Origin: 62-47 sp039808365 | Lineage (GTDB): Bacteria > Pseudomonadota > Alphaproteobacteria > Rhizobiales > Xanthobacteraceae | Length of the DNA: 9,942 nt | NCBI GenBank assembly: GCA_039808365.1 | Contig: JBDHSX010000140.1 | Coordinates: forward strand, 1-9,942 | Direction: 5' to 3' | In this document: positions 1 through 5,774 of the stretch, one piece after another | Layout of the letters: every line of letters starts with the position of its first letter | Numbering within the stretch: the first letter of the stretch is position 1 | Translations under genes and position numbers: made by a program | The notes under the pieces: model-generated | What the model was told of the DNA's origin: nothing | Database searches by the model: none | What the model saw: the letters and a program-made list of their open reading frames with translations, nothing else

Positions 1-1140
1 TTGCGGCGCGGACGGCTCCGGCGCGGCGATCGCCATTCGCGTCGCCGGCGCGGGCGTCTCCGCCACGGCCGGCGGCGCTTCCGACTCCAGCGCGCGCGGC
101 GGATTGACGTGGGACGGAATCGTTCCCGGCAATTTGGCCGACATCAGCGAGACGTTCGGCGGTTCGGGATCGGACAGCCCGGTCGCCGCGCCGCCGGGAA
201 CGTGGGCGGCGAACACCTTGTTCATGCCGCCGTCGATCCCGGTGTTCAGGCGCGCCACCGGCGTGCCCTTGGCGACCAGCTCGGCGACCTTGGCGTCGTC
301 GGCGCGCTCCTTCGCCTTCACCGCGTCGGCCACCTCGGCGTCGACCGTATAGGCCGGGCACGGGCCGGCGGGGTTGAAGGTGAGCGGCTTGGTCGATCCC
401 GGCAGCGGGACCGCGTCGAACACGTACTTCTTCTCGCAGAAATCGACCCTGGGCTCGCGGCGCGTGACCTCGAAGTGATCGTAGCCGACCTTGATCATCT
501 TCCAGAACGGCATGTTCGGATTGTTGCGATGCTTGGCCATGTTCACCGGCGTCATCCGGAACGGATAGGCCTGCACCTGGAACGCGCGCTGACCGCCGAA
601 GAACGATTCGCGGCCCAGCGCGTAGATGTCGGAAATCTGCTCGTCGGTCATGGCGTAGCAGCCGCGCGACGAGCAATCGCCATGCACCATCAGTTGCGAG
701 CCGGTGCGGCCGAGCGCCTTGTCGAAGGCGTTGGGGTAGCCCATGTTGAACGACAGGTAATAGGCCGACTGCGGATTCATCTGTCCGCGCGTGATGGAAT
801 AAAACCCTTCCGGCGCCTGGCGGTCGCCTTCGCGGACCTTGGGGCCGAGATCGCCCGACCAGCGGCAGATCGGATAGGTTTCCAGAAGCGCGAATTCGCC
901 GGAGCGGGTCTGCTTCCAGACTTCGAGTTCGGCTTCCTGCTTGAACAGGCGGATCAGGATCGGCGATTGCAGATCCATGTCCTTCTTCTGCATTTCGGCG
1001 ATCAGTTTTGGCGGCACCGGCTTGCTGGCCTTGGCGTTGCCGGCGAGCGACCCCTGATCGGTGTTGCAGCCGGCCAGGAGCGCGCCGGCGCCAAGCACCG
1101 TCGCCGTGGCGAGCGCGCGAGTCCATAACCGGAAATTCAC
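1..1140 (-). CDS. Lipoprotein YkuD-fold L,D-transpeptidase (YafK/DpaA-like), C-terminus cut by window edge
   Basis: The 380 visible codons have no stop, so the C-terminus lies left of the window. The start is GTG at 1140: a GGAG ribosome site lies 7 bases upstream, and the protein then opens with a lipoprotein signal peptide (Arg4 and Arg8, a hydrophobic stretch, lipobox LLAGC with Cys25). Residue 26 is Asn, not Asp, which under the enteric Lol rule fits the outer membrane. The YkuD domain spans about residues 58-235, with the catalytic signature HGDCSSRGC (His153, Cys161) followed by YAM. This signature resembles the YafK/COG3034 branch, whose E. coli member (DpaA/LdtF) cuts Lpp from peptidoglycan. 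A region of about 145 residues follows, with Cys235 and Cys261 as a possible disulfide, an Ala/Lys/Glu-rich helical part (about 266-292) and a Pro/Ala-rich tail (about 345 on). The enzyme class is clear; whether it makes or cuts crosslinks is inference. Confidence 0.9.
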   Translation of the reverse strand, partial: MNFRLWTRALATATVLGAGALLAGCNTDQGSLAGNAKASKPVPPKLIAEMQKKDMDLQSPILIRLFKQEAELEVWKQTRSGEFALLETYPICRWSGDLGPKVREGDRQAPEGFYSITRGQMNPQSAYYLSFNMGYPNAFDKALGRTGSQLMVHGDCSSRGCYAMTDEQISDIYALGRESFFGGQRAFQVQAYPFRMTPVNMAKHRNNPNMPFWKMIKVGYDHFEVTRREPRVDFCEKKYVFDAVPLPGSTKPLTFNPAGPCPAYTVDAEVADAVKAKERADDAKVAELVAKGTPVARLNTGIDGGMNKVFAAHVPGGAATGLSDPEPPNVSLMSAKLPGTIPSHVNPPRALESEAPPAVAETPAPATRMAIAAPEPSAPQ

Positions 1141-1147
1141 AGCCAAG

Positions 1148-1151
1148 CTCC
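1148..1151 (-). promoter_or_regulatory. Ribosome binding site of the YkuD lipoprotein gene
   Basis: GGAG on the minus strand, 7 bases before the GTG at 1140. It decides the start: the reading frame stays open further upstream and includes a possible GTG at 1188, but only the 1140 start has this site and puts the signal peptide at the N-terminus. Confidence 0.65.
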
Positions 1152-1178
1152 GCAACGGATGGGCAAGTCCGCCCCCCA

Positions 1179-1206
1179 AGATCGACACGTCAAGAGCGAC
1201 ACGTCA
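1179..1206 (-). repeat. Two tandem copies of a 14-bp sequence in the leader of the YkuD gene
   Basis: On the minus strand TGACGTGTCGCTCT is followed directly by TGACGTGTCGATCT, so 13 of 14 positions match. The pair lies between the candidate promoter and the GTG start, where a repressor, activator or RNA-level regulator could bind. The repeat is directly visible; a regulatory role is inference. Confidence 0.6.
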
Positions 1207-1227
1207 GGCCCCCAGCCATTGAATAAA

Positions 1228-1257
1228 ATCATATCGTCAAAGGATACCCGCCGGCAA
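1228..1257 (-). promoter_or_regulatory. Candidate sigma-70 type promoter of the YkuD lipoprotein gene
   Basis: Minus strand: a -35-like TTGCCG (1257-1252), an 18-base spacer, and a -10-like TATGAT (1233-1228, one mismatch to TATAAT). The site lies in a short AT-rich patch of otherwise GC-rich DNA. It would start transcription near 1220 and give a leader of about 80 bases. The call rests on box similarity only. Confidence 0.4.
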
Positions 1258-1321
1258 CCTATGCACGGCGCCGGCGCGCGGCTGCCTGCGGCCGTGGTGA
1301 ACAGAGCTTAAACGCCACACT

Positions 1322-1380
1322 CGCGGCCGAATTAGGGCCGCGCAGGGCGAACCCCGCCATGGCCGTCCCCTTGGGCGGCC
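1322..1380 (-). terminator. Two consecutive hairpins just after accA, probable transcription end
   Basis: The first hairpin (1361-1380) begins 9 bases past the accA stop. It pairs GGCCGCCC with GGG-A-CGGCC around a 3-base loop, with one bulged A. The second (1322-1342) is a perfect 7-bp stem, CGCGGCC/GGCCGCG, with a 7-base loop. A third, looser inverted pair (CACGGC/GCCGTG) lies at 1264-1296. No T-run follows, so these are not classical intrinsic terminators. They could protect the 3' end of the mRNA or assist Rho. Confidence 0.4.
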
Positions 1381-1389
1381 TCGCGATTT

Positions 1390-2352
1390 TCACCCCAGCT
1401 TGCGGCCGATATCGAGGAATTTCTGCCGGCGCTGGCGGCGCAGGGTGTCGCCGTCGAGGCTGCGCAGGTCGTTCATGGCCTGGGCGATGGCGTCGCCGGT
1501 GGCCGCGATGATCGCCTGCGGATCGCGGTGAGCGCCGCCGACCGGTTCCTTGATGATGGCGTCGATGACGCCGAACCGCGCCAGATCCTGCGCGGTGATC
1601 TTCATGTTGGTGGCGGCCTCCTGCGCCTTGCCGGAATCGCGCCACAGGATCGACGACGCCGCTTCCGGCGAGATCACGCTGTAGATGGCGTGCTCCAGCA
1701 TCAGGACCTTGTTGGCGGTGGCGATGGCGATGGCCCCGCCGGAGCCGCCCTCGCCGATGATGACGGCGACATTGGGCACCTTCAGCGAAAGGCAGGCTTC
1801 GGTCGAGCGGGCGATGGCCTCGGCCTGGCCGCGTTCTTCCGCGCCGATGCCGGGATAGGCGCCGGCGGTGTCGACCAGCGACAGCACCGGCAGGCCGAAG
1901 CGGTCCGCCATCTCCATCAGCCGCACCGCCTTGCGATATCCCTCGGGCCGCGCCATGCCGAAATTATATTTGAGCCGGCTTTCGGTGGTCGCGCCCTTCT
2001 CCTGACCGAGAACGCAGACGCTTTCGCCGCGGAAGCGGCCGAACCCGCCGACCAGCGCCTCGTCCTCGCCGAATTTGCGGTCGCCGGCCAGCGGCGTGAA
2101 TTCGGTGATCAGCGCGTTGACGTAATCCATGCAGTGCGGCCGCTGCGGGTGGCGCGCCACCTGCGCCTTCTGCCACGGGGTCAGCGCGCCATACAATTCG
2201 CCGAGCGCCTGCCCGGCGCGGCCCTCGACCCGCGCGATCTCGTCGGCGATGTCGCTGCCGCCGGCGGCCAGCGCCCGCAACTCGTCGATCTTGGCATCGA
2301 GTTCGGCGACGGGCTTTTCGAAGTCGAGATAGCTGCGCATGGGACGGGTCAT
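1390..2352 (-). CDS. accA: Acetyl-CoA carboxylase carboxyltransferase subunit alpha
   Basis: A complete protein of 320 residues, the usual AccA length. With AccD it forms the carboxyltransferase that moves the carboxyl group from biotin on AccB to acetyl-CoA, making malonyl-CoA for fatty-acid synthesis in the cytoplasm. The N-terminus has the family helix (about 7-60, starting SYLDFEKPVAEL). The crotonase-like core (about 75-290) carries DTAGAYPGIGAEERGQ (161-176), the glycine-rich EGGSGGAIAI (201-210) that forms an oxyanion hole, and ISPEAASSILW (227-237). The start at 2352 (MTRPMRSYLDF) was preferred to the internal Met at residue 5 because, as I recall, related proteins keep a few residues before MRSYLDF; neither start has a good ribosome site. 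Its partner accD is not in the window, which is usual in this group. The C-terminal RRQRRQKFLDIGRKLG is intact. Confidence 0.97.
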   Translation of the reverse strand: MTRPMRSYLDFEKPVAELDAKIDELRALAAGGSDIADEIARVEGRAGQALGELYGALTPWQKAQVARHPQRPHCMDYVNALITEFTPLAGDRKFGEDEALVGGFGRFRGESVCVLGQEKGATTESRLKYNFGMARPEGYRKAVRLMEMADRFGLPVLSLVDTAGAYPGIGAEERGQAEAIARSTEACLSLKVPNVAVIIGEGGSGGAIAIATANKVLMLEHAIYSVISPEAASSILWRDSGKAQEAATNMKITAQDLARFGVIDAIIKEPVGGAHRDPQAIIAATGDAIAQAMNDLRSLDGDTLRRQRRQKFLDIGRKLG

Positions 2353-2409
2353 TCACACCAAATGTCGGGCCGCAGGCACCGTGCCGGAAGGGCGATGCGC
2401 CACGCGCTG

Positions 2410-2455
2410 AAACTGGACTCGCGCGCTTTTCAAGTCAAATGCCGTTCCGAGTCAA
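2410..2455 (-). promoter_or_regulatory. Possible accA promoter region with two TTGACT boxes
   Basis: On the minus strand TTGACT occurs at 2455-2450 and again at 2438-2433, with starts 17 bases apart. Each matches a -35 box at five of six positions. Downstream -10 matches are poor (TGAAAA or CAGTTT at about 17-base spacing). The region lies 60-100 bases before the accA start and just downstream of an AT-rich stretch that could act as an UP element. The exact promoter is uncertain. Confidence 0.3.
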
Positions 2456-2479
2456 GCGCCGCGCCCGGCCAGAAACGAC

Positions 2480-2517
2480 AAAAACATTAAAAATCAATGC
2501 CTTGCGATGGAGGCACC
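2480..2517 (-). terminator. Weak intrinsic-terminator-like hairpin after xerD
   Basis: Nine bases past the xerD stop on the minus strand, GGTGCCT can pair with AAGGCATT (seven pairs, two of them G-U) around an 8-base loop. The tract GATTTTTAATGTTTTTG follows. The stem is weak but the T-rich tail is unusual for this GC-rich DNA. The same tail could instead serve accA transcription. Confidence 0.3.
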
Positions 2518-2526
2518 CGCTTGACG

Positions 2527-3504
2527 CTATCCTTCCGCGAGCGGATGCAGGTCGCGGACCAGGCTTTTCAGCCGGTCCTCGACGACATGGGTGTAAATCT
2601 GCGTCGTCGAAATATCGGTATGGCCGAGCAGGGTCTGCACGATGCGCAGATCCGCGCCGTTGTGCAGCAGATGGCTGGCGAAGGCGTGGCGCACCACATG
2701 CGGGCTGACGAGCCGCGCCGGCAGCCCGGCCGCGACCGCCAGATCCTTGAGGTCGCGGGCGAAGTGCTGCCGCGTCAGATGGCCGCTCTCGCCGAATGAC
2801 GGGAACAGCCATTTCGACGGTTTCGGCGCTTTCGCCGCCGGGTTCTGTTCGCCCTTGGCCTCCTGCGCCGAGGCCATGGCGGCGAGGTAATCCGCCATCG
2901 CCCGCCGCGCCGATTCGTTGAGCGGCACCAGCCGTTCCTTGTCGCCCTTGCCGCGCACCACGATCATGCGGGCGTCGCGCCGCGCCGCCGACAGCGGCAG
3001 CGACACCAGTTCGGAGACCCGCAGGCCGGTGGCGTAAAGCACTTCCAGCAGGCAATGCAGCCGCGCCGCCCGCGCCTGTTGCGCCCCGGATTGCCCCGGC
3101 GTCTGCATCAACTCGCGCGCCCGCGACAACAGCCGGTCGACGTCGGCGATCGACAGCACCTTCGGCAACGGCCGCCCGCGCTTGGGGCCGGAGAGGATCG
3201 CGGCCGGATCGTCGGCGCGGATCCCCTCGTCGAGCAGGAAGCGGAACAGATGCCGCGTCGCCGACAGCCGCCGCGCCACGCTGGAGGACTTGAAGCCGCG
3301 CGCGTCGAGATCGGCGAGGTAGTCGCGCAGCCCTTGCGTCGACGCGCCGGTGAAATCCTGCCCGGCGTGCTTGAGGAAGGCGGCGAGGTCCTCCAGATCG
3401 CGGCGATAGGCCGACAGCGTATTGTCCCCCGCGCCGCGCTCGGCGGCCAGCATGTCGAGGAACAATTCGATCAGGCGGGAATCGGAAGTTGCGTTTCGGC
3501 TCAT
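2527..3504 (-). CDS. xerD: Site-specific tyrosine recombinase XerD
   Basis: A complete protein of 325 residues. With XerC it acts at dif, under FtsK control, to resolve chromosome dimers before division. The N-terminal SAM-like core-binding domain spans about 8-95. The catalytic domain (about 115-315) holds all expected residues: Arg162 in YATGLRVSE, Lys186 in RGKGDKER, His269 and Arg272 in HVVRHAFASHLLHNGADL, His295 in LLGHTDISTTQ, and the nucleophile Tyr304 in QIYTHV. It is longer than the 298-residue E. coli protein, chiefly because of a Lys/Ala/Gln-rich insert at about 210-230 between the lysine and the second histidine. The HxxRHxFA and IxxTQIYTHV wording and the housekeeping setting favour XerD over XerC or a phage integrase. 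The ATG at 3504 lacks a strong ribosome site. Confidence 0.93.
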   Translation of the reverse strand: MSRNATSDSRLIELFLDMLAAERGAGDNTLSAYRRDLEDLAAFLKHAGQDFTGASTQGLRDYLADLDARGFKSSSVARRLSATRHLFRFLLDEGIRADDPAAILSGPKRGRPLPKVLSIADVDRLLSRARELMQTPGQSGAQQARAARLHCLLEVLYATGLRVSELVSLPLSAARRDARMIVVRGKGDKERLVPLNESARRAMADYLAAMASAQEAKGEQNPAAKAPKPSKWLFPSFGESGHLTRQHFARDLKDLAVAAGLPARLVSPHVVRHAFASHLLHNGADLRIVQTLLGHTDISTTQIYTHVVEDRLKSLVRDLHPLAEG

Positions 3505-3553
3505 GGCGCGATGCTACCGCAAGTTCGGTACGGGCGAGTTAATCATCTGCTCT

Positions 3554-3661
3554 CGTCATTCCGGGGCGCGAGCCCTGCGCGAGCGAGCCCGGAATCCATA
3601 ACCGCCGCCGGGCGTATGGATTCCGGGCCTGCGCGCCAACAGCGCGCCTCCCGGAATGACG
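3554..3661. repeat. Dispersed palindromic intergenic repeat with nested hairpins
   Basis: This 108-bp element is bounded by a perfect 12-bp inverted pair, CGTCATTCCGGG (3554-3565) and its complement (3650-3661). Inside is a perfect 14-bp pair, GCCCGGAATCCATA (3587-3600) with its complement at 3615-3628, around a 14-base loop. The right flank adds a 6-bp hairpin (GCGCGC at 3631-3636 and 3642-3647). The left flank has a direct repeat GCGCGAGC (3566-3573 and 3577-3584). The whole can fold into a cruciform or branched RNA. It resembles short repeats that I recall as abundant between genes in Bradyrhizobium, Rhodopseudomonas and Nitrobacter. It lies between xerD and a small gene, both read leftward, so it would be transcribed from the small gene. 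Confidence 0.85.
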
Positions 3662-3683
3662 GCTTCAGCGAATAAACCTCCGC

Positions 3684-3830
3684 TCAATCCTTGAGAAACT
3701 TGTCGTTATGGATCGTCACCGTCATCTCGCGCGGCGACGGATTGACGAAATTGGCCAGCGCGAACACCGCGCCATAGGCCAGCCCGGCGATGATCGCGAC
3801 AACGGTCAGAAATCGCAGCAGGCTCGGCAT
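3684..3830 (-). CDS. Small single-pass membrane protein, 48 residues, function unknown
   Basis: Starting at ATG 3830 the protein has 48 residues: a short start MPSLLRF, one hydrophobic segment at about 8-28 (through LTVVAIIAGLAYG and AVFALANF), and a polar tail PSPREMTVTIHNDKFLKD. A GAGAG sequence 6 bases upstream supports this start over the upstream ATG at 3881, which would add a basic, non-hydrophobic stretch. By charge the N-terminus (one Arg) probably stays inside and the tail faces the periplasm; the single segment could also be an uncleaved signal anchor. I recall similar small proteins next to aroK in related genomes but know no proven function. It is divergent from aroK and reads toward xerD, separated from xerD by the repeat. 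Confidence 0.75.
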   Translation of the reverse strand: MPSLLRFLTVVAIIAGLAYGAVFALANFVNPSPREMTVTIHNDKFLKD

Positions 3831-3926
3831 CACGGTCTCTCGAAGGGAGCGGCGACGGAACCGCGCCGACGATTCCCTCAATGACTACCATATCTTGCGT
3901 CCGGCGTGGCAACAGCCTCTGGCAGG

Positions 3927-3949
3927 CCGCCGCGCGGCGGTAGTATAGA
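3927..3949 (+). promoter_or_regulatory. Possible aroK promoter: perfect palindrome abutting a -10-like box
   Basis: A -10-like TATAGA lies at 3944-3949, about 28 bases before the aroK ATG. The 17 bases ahead of it consist of the perfect 14-bp palindrome CCGCCGCGCGGCGG (3927-3940) plus TAG. The matching -35 position (GGCAGG) is poor, so either the promoter depends on an activator or the box is fortuitous. Confidence 0.25.
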
Positions 3950-3976
3950 GGGGCCAATAGTCATTCCGGACCCCAG

Positions 3977-4606
3977 ATGACCGACACTGCCCTACAACCC
4001 GGCCTTCCCGGCATCGCGGAGCGCGAGATCGTCGCCGCCCTTGGCGCGCGCGCCATCGTGCTGGTCGGTATGATGGGGGCCGGCAAATCCACCATCGGCC
4101 GGCGGCTGGCGGCGCGGCTGCATCTGCCGTTCCGCGACGCCGACGTCGAAATCGAGACGGCCCATGCCGGCATGACCATTCCGGAAATCTTCGCCACCCA
4201 TGGCGAGCCGTATTTCCGCGACGGCGAGGCGCGGGTGATCGCGCGGCTCCTGAGCGGCGGCGCCGGGGTGCTGGCCACCGGCGGCGGCGCGTTCCAGCGC
4301 GAGGAAACCCGCCGGCGCATCCATGATGGCGCGGTGTCGATCTGGCTCGACGCCGACGCCGAGACCATCCTGCGCCGGGTCAAGCGGCGCGCCGACCGGC
4401 CGCTGCTACAAACCGCCGATCCGGCCGCGACCATCGCCCGCCTGATCGCCGAGCGCAGCCCGAACTACCGGCTGGCCGATATCACCATCGCCTCGCGCGA
4501 AGTCCCCCACGAGAAAATCGTCGACGAATGCGTCGCCGCGCTGCACGCCCGGCTGTGCCCCGCCGCCGCATCCGCCCATTCCCCGCAGCAGGATCCCACG
4601 CCATGA
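3977..4606 (+). CDS. aroK: Shikimate kinase
   Basis: A complete 209-residue protein that phosphorylates shikimate to shikimate 3-phosphate with ATP, in the cytoplasm. The P-loop is GMMGAGKST (31-39). Shikimate-binding residues follow: the DAD of FRDADVEIE (54-56), Arg81 in EPYFRDGE, and the glycines of TGGGAF (101-106). The lid arginines are in RRADRPLL (137-144), and ERSPNYRLAD (159-168) ends the fold. It is longer than the E. coli enzyme (about 173 residues) because of a leader of about 25 residues before the first beta strand and a Pro/Ala/Gln tail (about 192-209); such leaders are common in alphaproteobacteria. The last codons overlap aroB by 4 bases (ATGA at 4603-4606), so the two are probably translationally coupled. 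Only a weak GGA precedes the ATG. Confidence 0.96.
   Translation: MTDTALQPGLPGIAEREIVAALGARAIVLVGMMGAGKSTIGRRLAARLHLPFRDADVEIETAHAGMTIPEIFATHGEPYFRDGEARVIARLLSGGAGVLATGGGAFQREETRRRIHDGAVSIWLDADAETILRRVKRRADRPLLQTADPAATIARLIAERSPNYRLADITIASREVPHEKIVDECVAALHARLCPAAASAHSPQQDPTP
4590..4593 (+). promoter_or_regulatory. Ribosome binding site of aroB inside the end of aroK
   Basis: AGGA lies 9 bases before the ATG at 4603. It supports that start over earlier in-frame codons, which would add an Arg/Pro-rich stretch that is only the aroK tail read in another frame. Confidence 0.55.
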
Positions 4607-5751
4607 CCGTGTCGCTCTCCCACAACAGCCCGACCGTGGTCGAGGTCGCGCTGGGCGATCGCGCCTATGACATCGTGATCGGACGCGGCCAGATCGCCAC
4701 GCTCGGCGAACGCATCCATGCGCTGCGCCCCGGCGCGCGCGCCGCCATCGTCACCGACCGCACCGTGGCGAAGCACTGGCTGGAGCAGACCGAGGCGTCG
4801 CTGGCGCAAGCCGGCATCGCTCCTTCGCGTATCGTGGTCGAGGAAGGCGAAGGCTCGAAAACCTATGCCGGGTTCCAACAGGTCTGCGAGGGGCTGATCG
4901 CGGCGAAGATCGAGCGCAACGATCTCGTCGTGGCGCTGGGCGGCGGCGTGGTCGGCGATCTCGCCGGTTTTGCCGCGGCGGCGGTGCGGCGCGGCATGGA
5001 TTTCGTTCAGGTGCCGACCTCGCTGCTGGCGCAGGTCGATTCGTCGGTCGGCGGCAAGACCGGCATCAACTCGCCGCAGGGCAAGAACCTGATCGGCGCG
5101 TTCCACCAACCGGTGCTCGTGATCGCCGACAGCGCCATTCTCGACACCCTGTCGCCGCGCCAGTTCCGCTCGGGCTACGCGGAAGTCGCCAAATACGGCC
5201 TGCTGGGCGACGCCGCGTTCTTCGCCTGGCTGGAAGCGCATCATGCCGAGATTTTCTCGGGCGGCGCCGCGCGCGAACACGCCATCGCCACCTCGTGCCG
5301 CGCCAAGGCGGCGATCGTGGCGCGCGACGAGCGCGAGCATGGCGACCGCGCGCTGCTCAATCTCGGCCACACTTTTGGCCACGCGCTGGAAGCCGCCACC
5401 GGGTTTTCCGACCGCTTGTTTCACGGCGAGGGCGTGTCCGTCGGCATGGTGCTGGCGGCGCAATTGTCCGCGCAACTCGGCCTGATCGCGCCGGATGACG
5501 CCACCCGCATCCAGCGTCATCTCGCTGACGTGGGCCTGCCGACGCGCTTGCAGGACATCGCCGGCTTCGCGCAGGAGGGACTGGCCGACGCCGACGCGCT
5601 GATGGCCCTGATGGCGCAGGACAAGAAGGTCAAGCGCGGCCGCCTCACCTTCATCCTGTTGAAGGCGATCGGACAGGCGGTGATTTCCAACGACGTCGAA
5701 CCCGCACGGGTGCGCGACTTCCTCGCCGGGAAACTGGCGGAGCCGGCCTGA
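4603..5751 (+). CDS. aroB: 3-dehydroquinate synthase
   Basis: A complete 382-residue protein, close to the family norm of 360-380. It converts DAHP to 3-dehydroquinate, the second step of the shikimate pathway, using NAD and a divalent metal. The NAD-binding half shows EGEGSKT (81-87) and GGGVVGDLAGFAA (113-125). Next come PTSLLAQVDSSVGGKTGIN (138-156) and GYAEVAKYG (191-199). The metal ligands are Glu194, His256 in NLGHTFGHA (253-261) and His274 in FHGEGVSVGM (273-282). The ATG at 4603 overlaps the aroK stop, and the next gene begins 23 bases after this stop. The aroK-aroB pairing is a widespread arrangement. All expected catalytic motifs are present and nothing suggests damage. Confidence 0.97.
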   Translation: MTVSLSHNSPTVVEVALGDRAYDIVIGRGQIATLGERIHALRPGARAAIVTDRTVAKHWLEQTEASLAQAGIAPSRIVVEEGEGSKTYAGFQQVCEGLIAAKIERNDLVVALGGGVVGDLAGFAAAAVRRGMDFVQVPTSLLAQVDSSVGGKTGINSPQGKNLIGAFHQPVLVIADSAILDTLSPRQFRSGYAEVAKYGLLGDAAFFAWLEAHHAEIFSGGAAREHAIATSCRAKAAIVARDEREHGDRALLNLGHTFGHALEAATGFSDRLFHGEGVSVGMVLAAQLSAQLGLIAPDDATRIQRHLADVGLPTRLQDIAGFAQEGLADADALMALMAQDKKVKRGRLTFILLKAIGQAVISNDVEPARVRDFLAGKLAEPA

Positions 5752-5774
5752 CCCGGCATGGCCATGCAACCGCA

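Noticed and set aside
1..1128. Long plus-strand open frame (375 codons) opposite the YkuD gene
   Set aside because: It is extremely Arg-rich with no recognisable motif. The minus strand gives a lipoprotein signal and YkuD catalytic motif, so this is an antisense shadow in GC-rich DNA.
1528..2490. 320-codon plus-strand frame opposite accA
   Set aside because: The composition is Arg/Ala/Gly/Asp repeats without family motifs, while accA on the other strand is complete with all its motifs.
2527..3504. Possibility that the tyrosine recombinase marks an integrated element, with the repeat at 3554-3661 as an attachment site
   Set aside because: The protein has the length and motifs of housekeeping XerD. 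There is no tRNA gene, phage gene or second copy of an att-like direct repeat, and the neighbouring palindrome matches the style of dispersed intergenic repeats.
3554..3661. CRISPR array or tRNA-like gene, suggested by closely spaced repeats and stems
   Set aside because: There are no regularly spaced direct repeats with unique spacers, no cas genes, and no tRNA consensus (no TTCGANNC loop or acceptor/anticodon layout).
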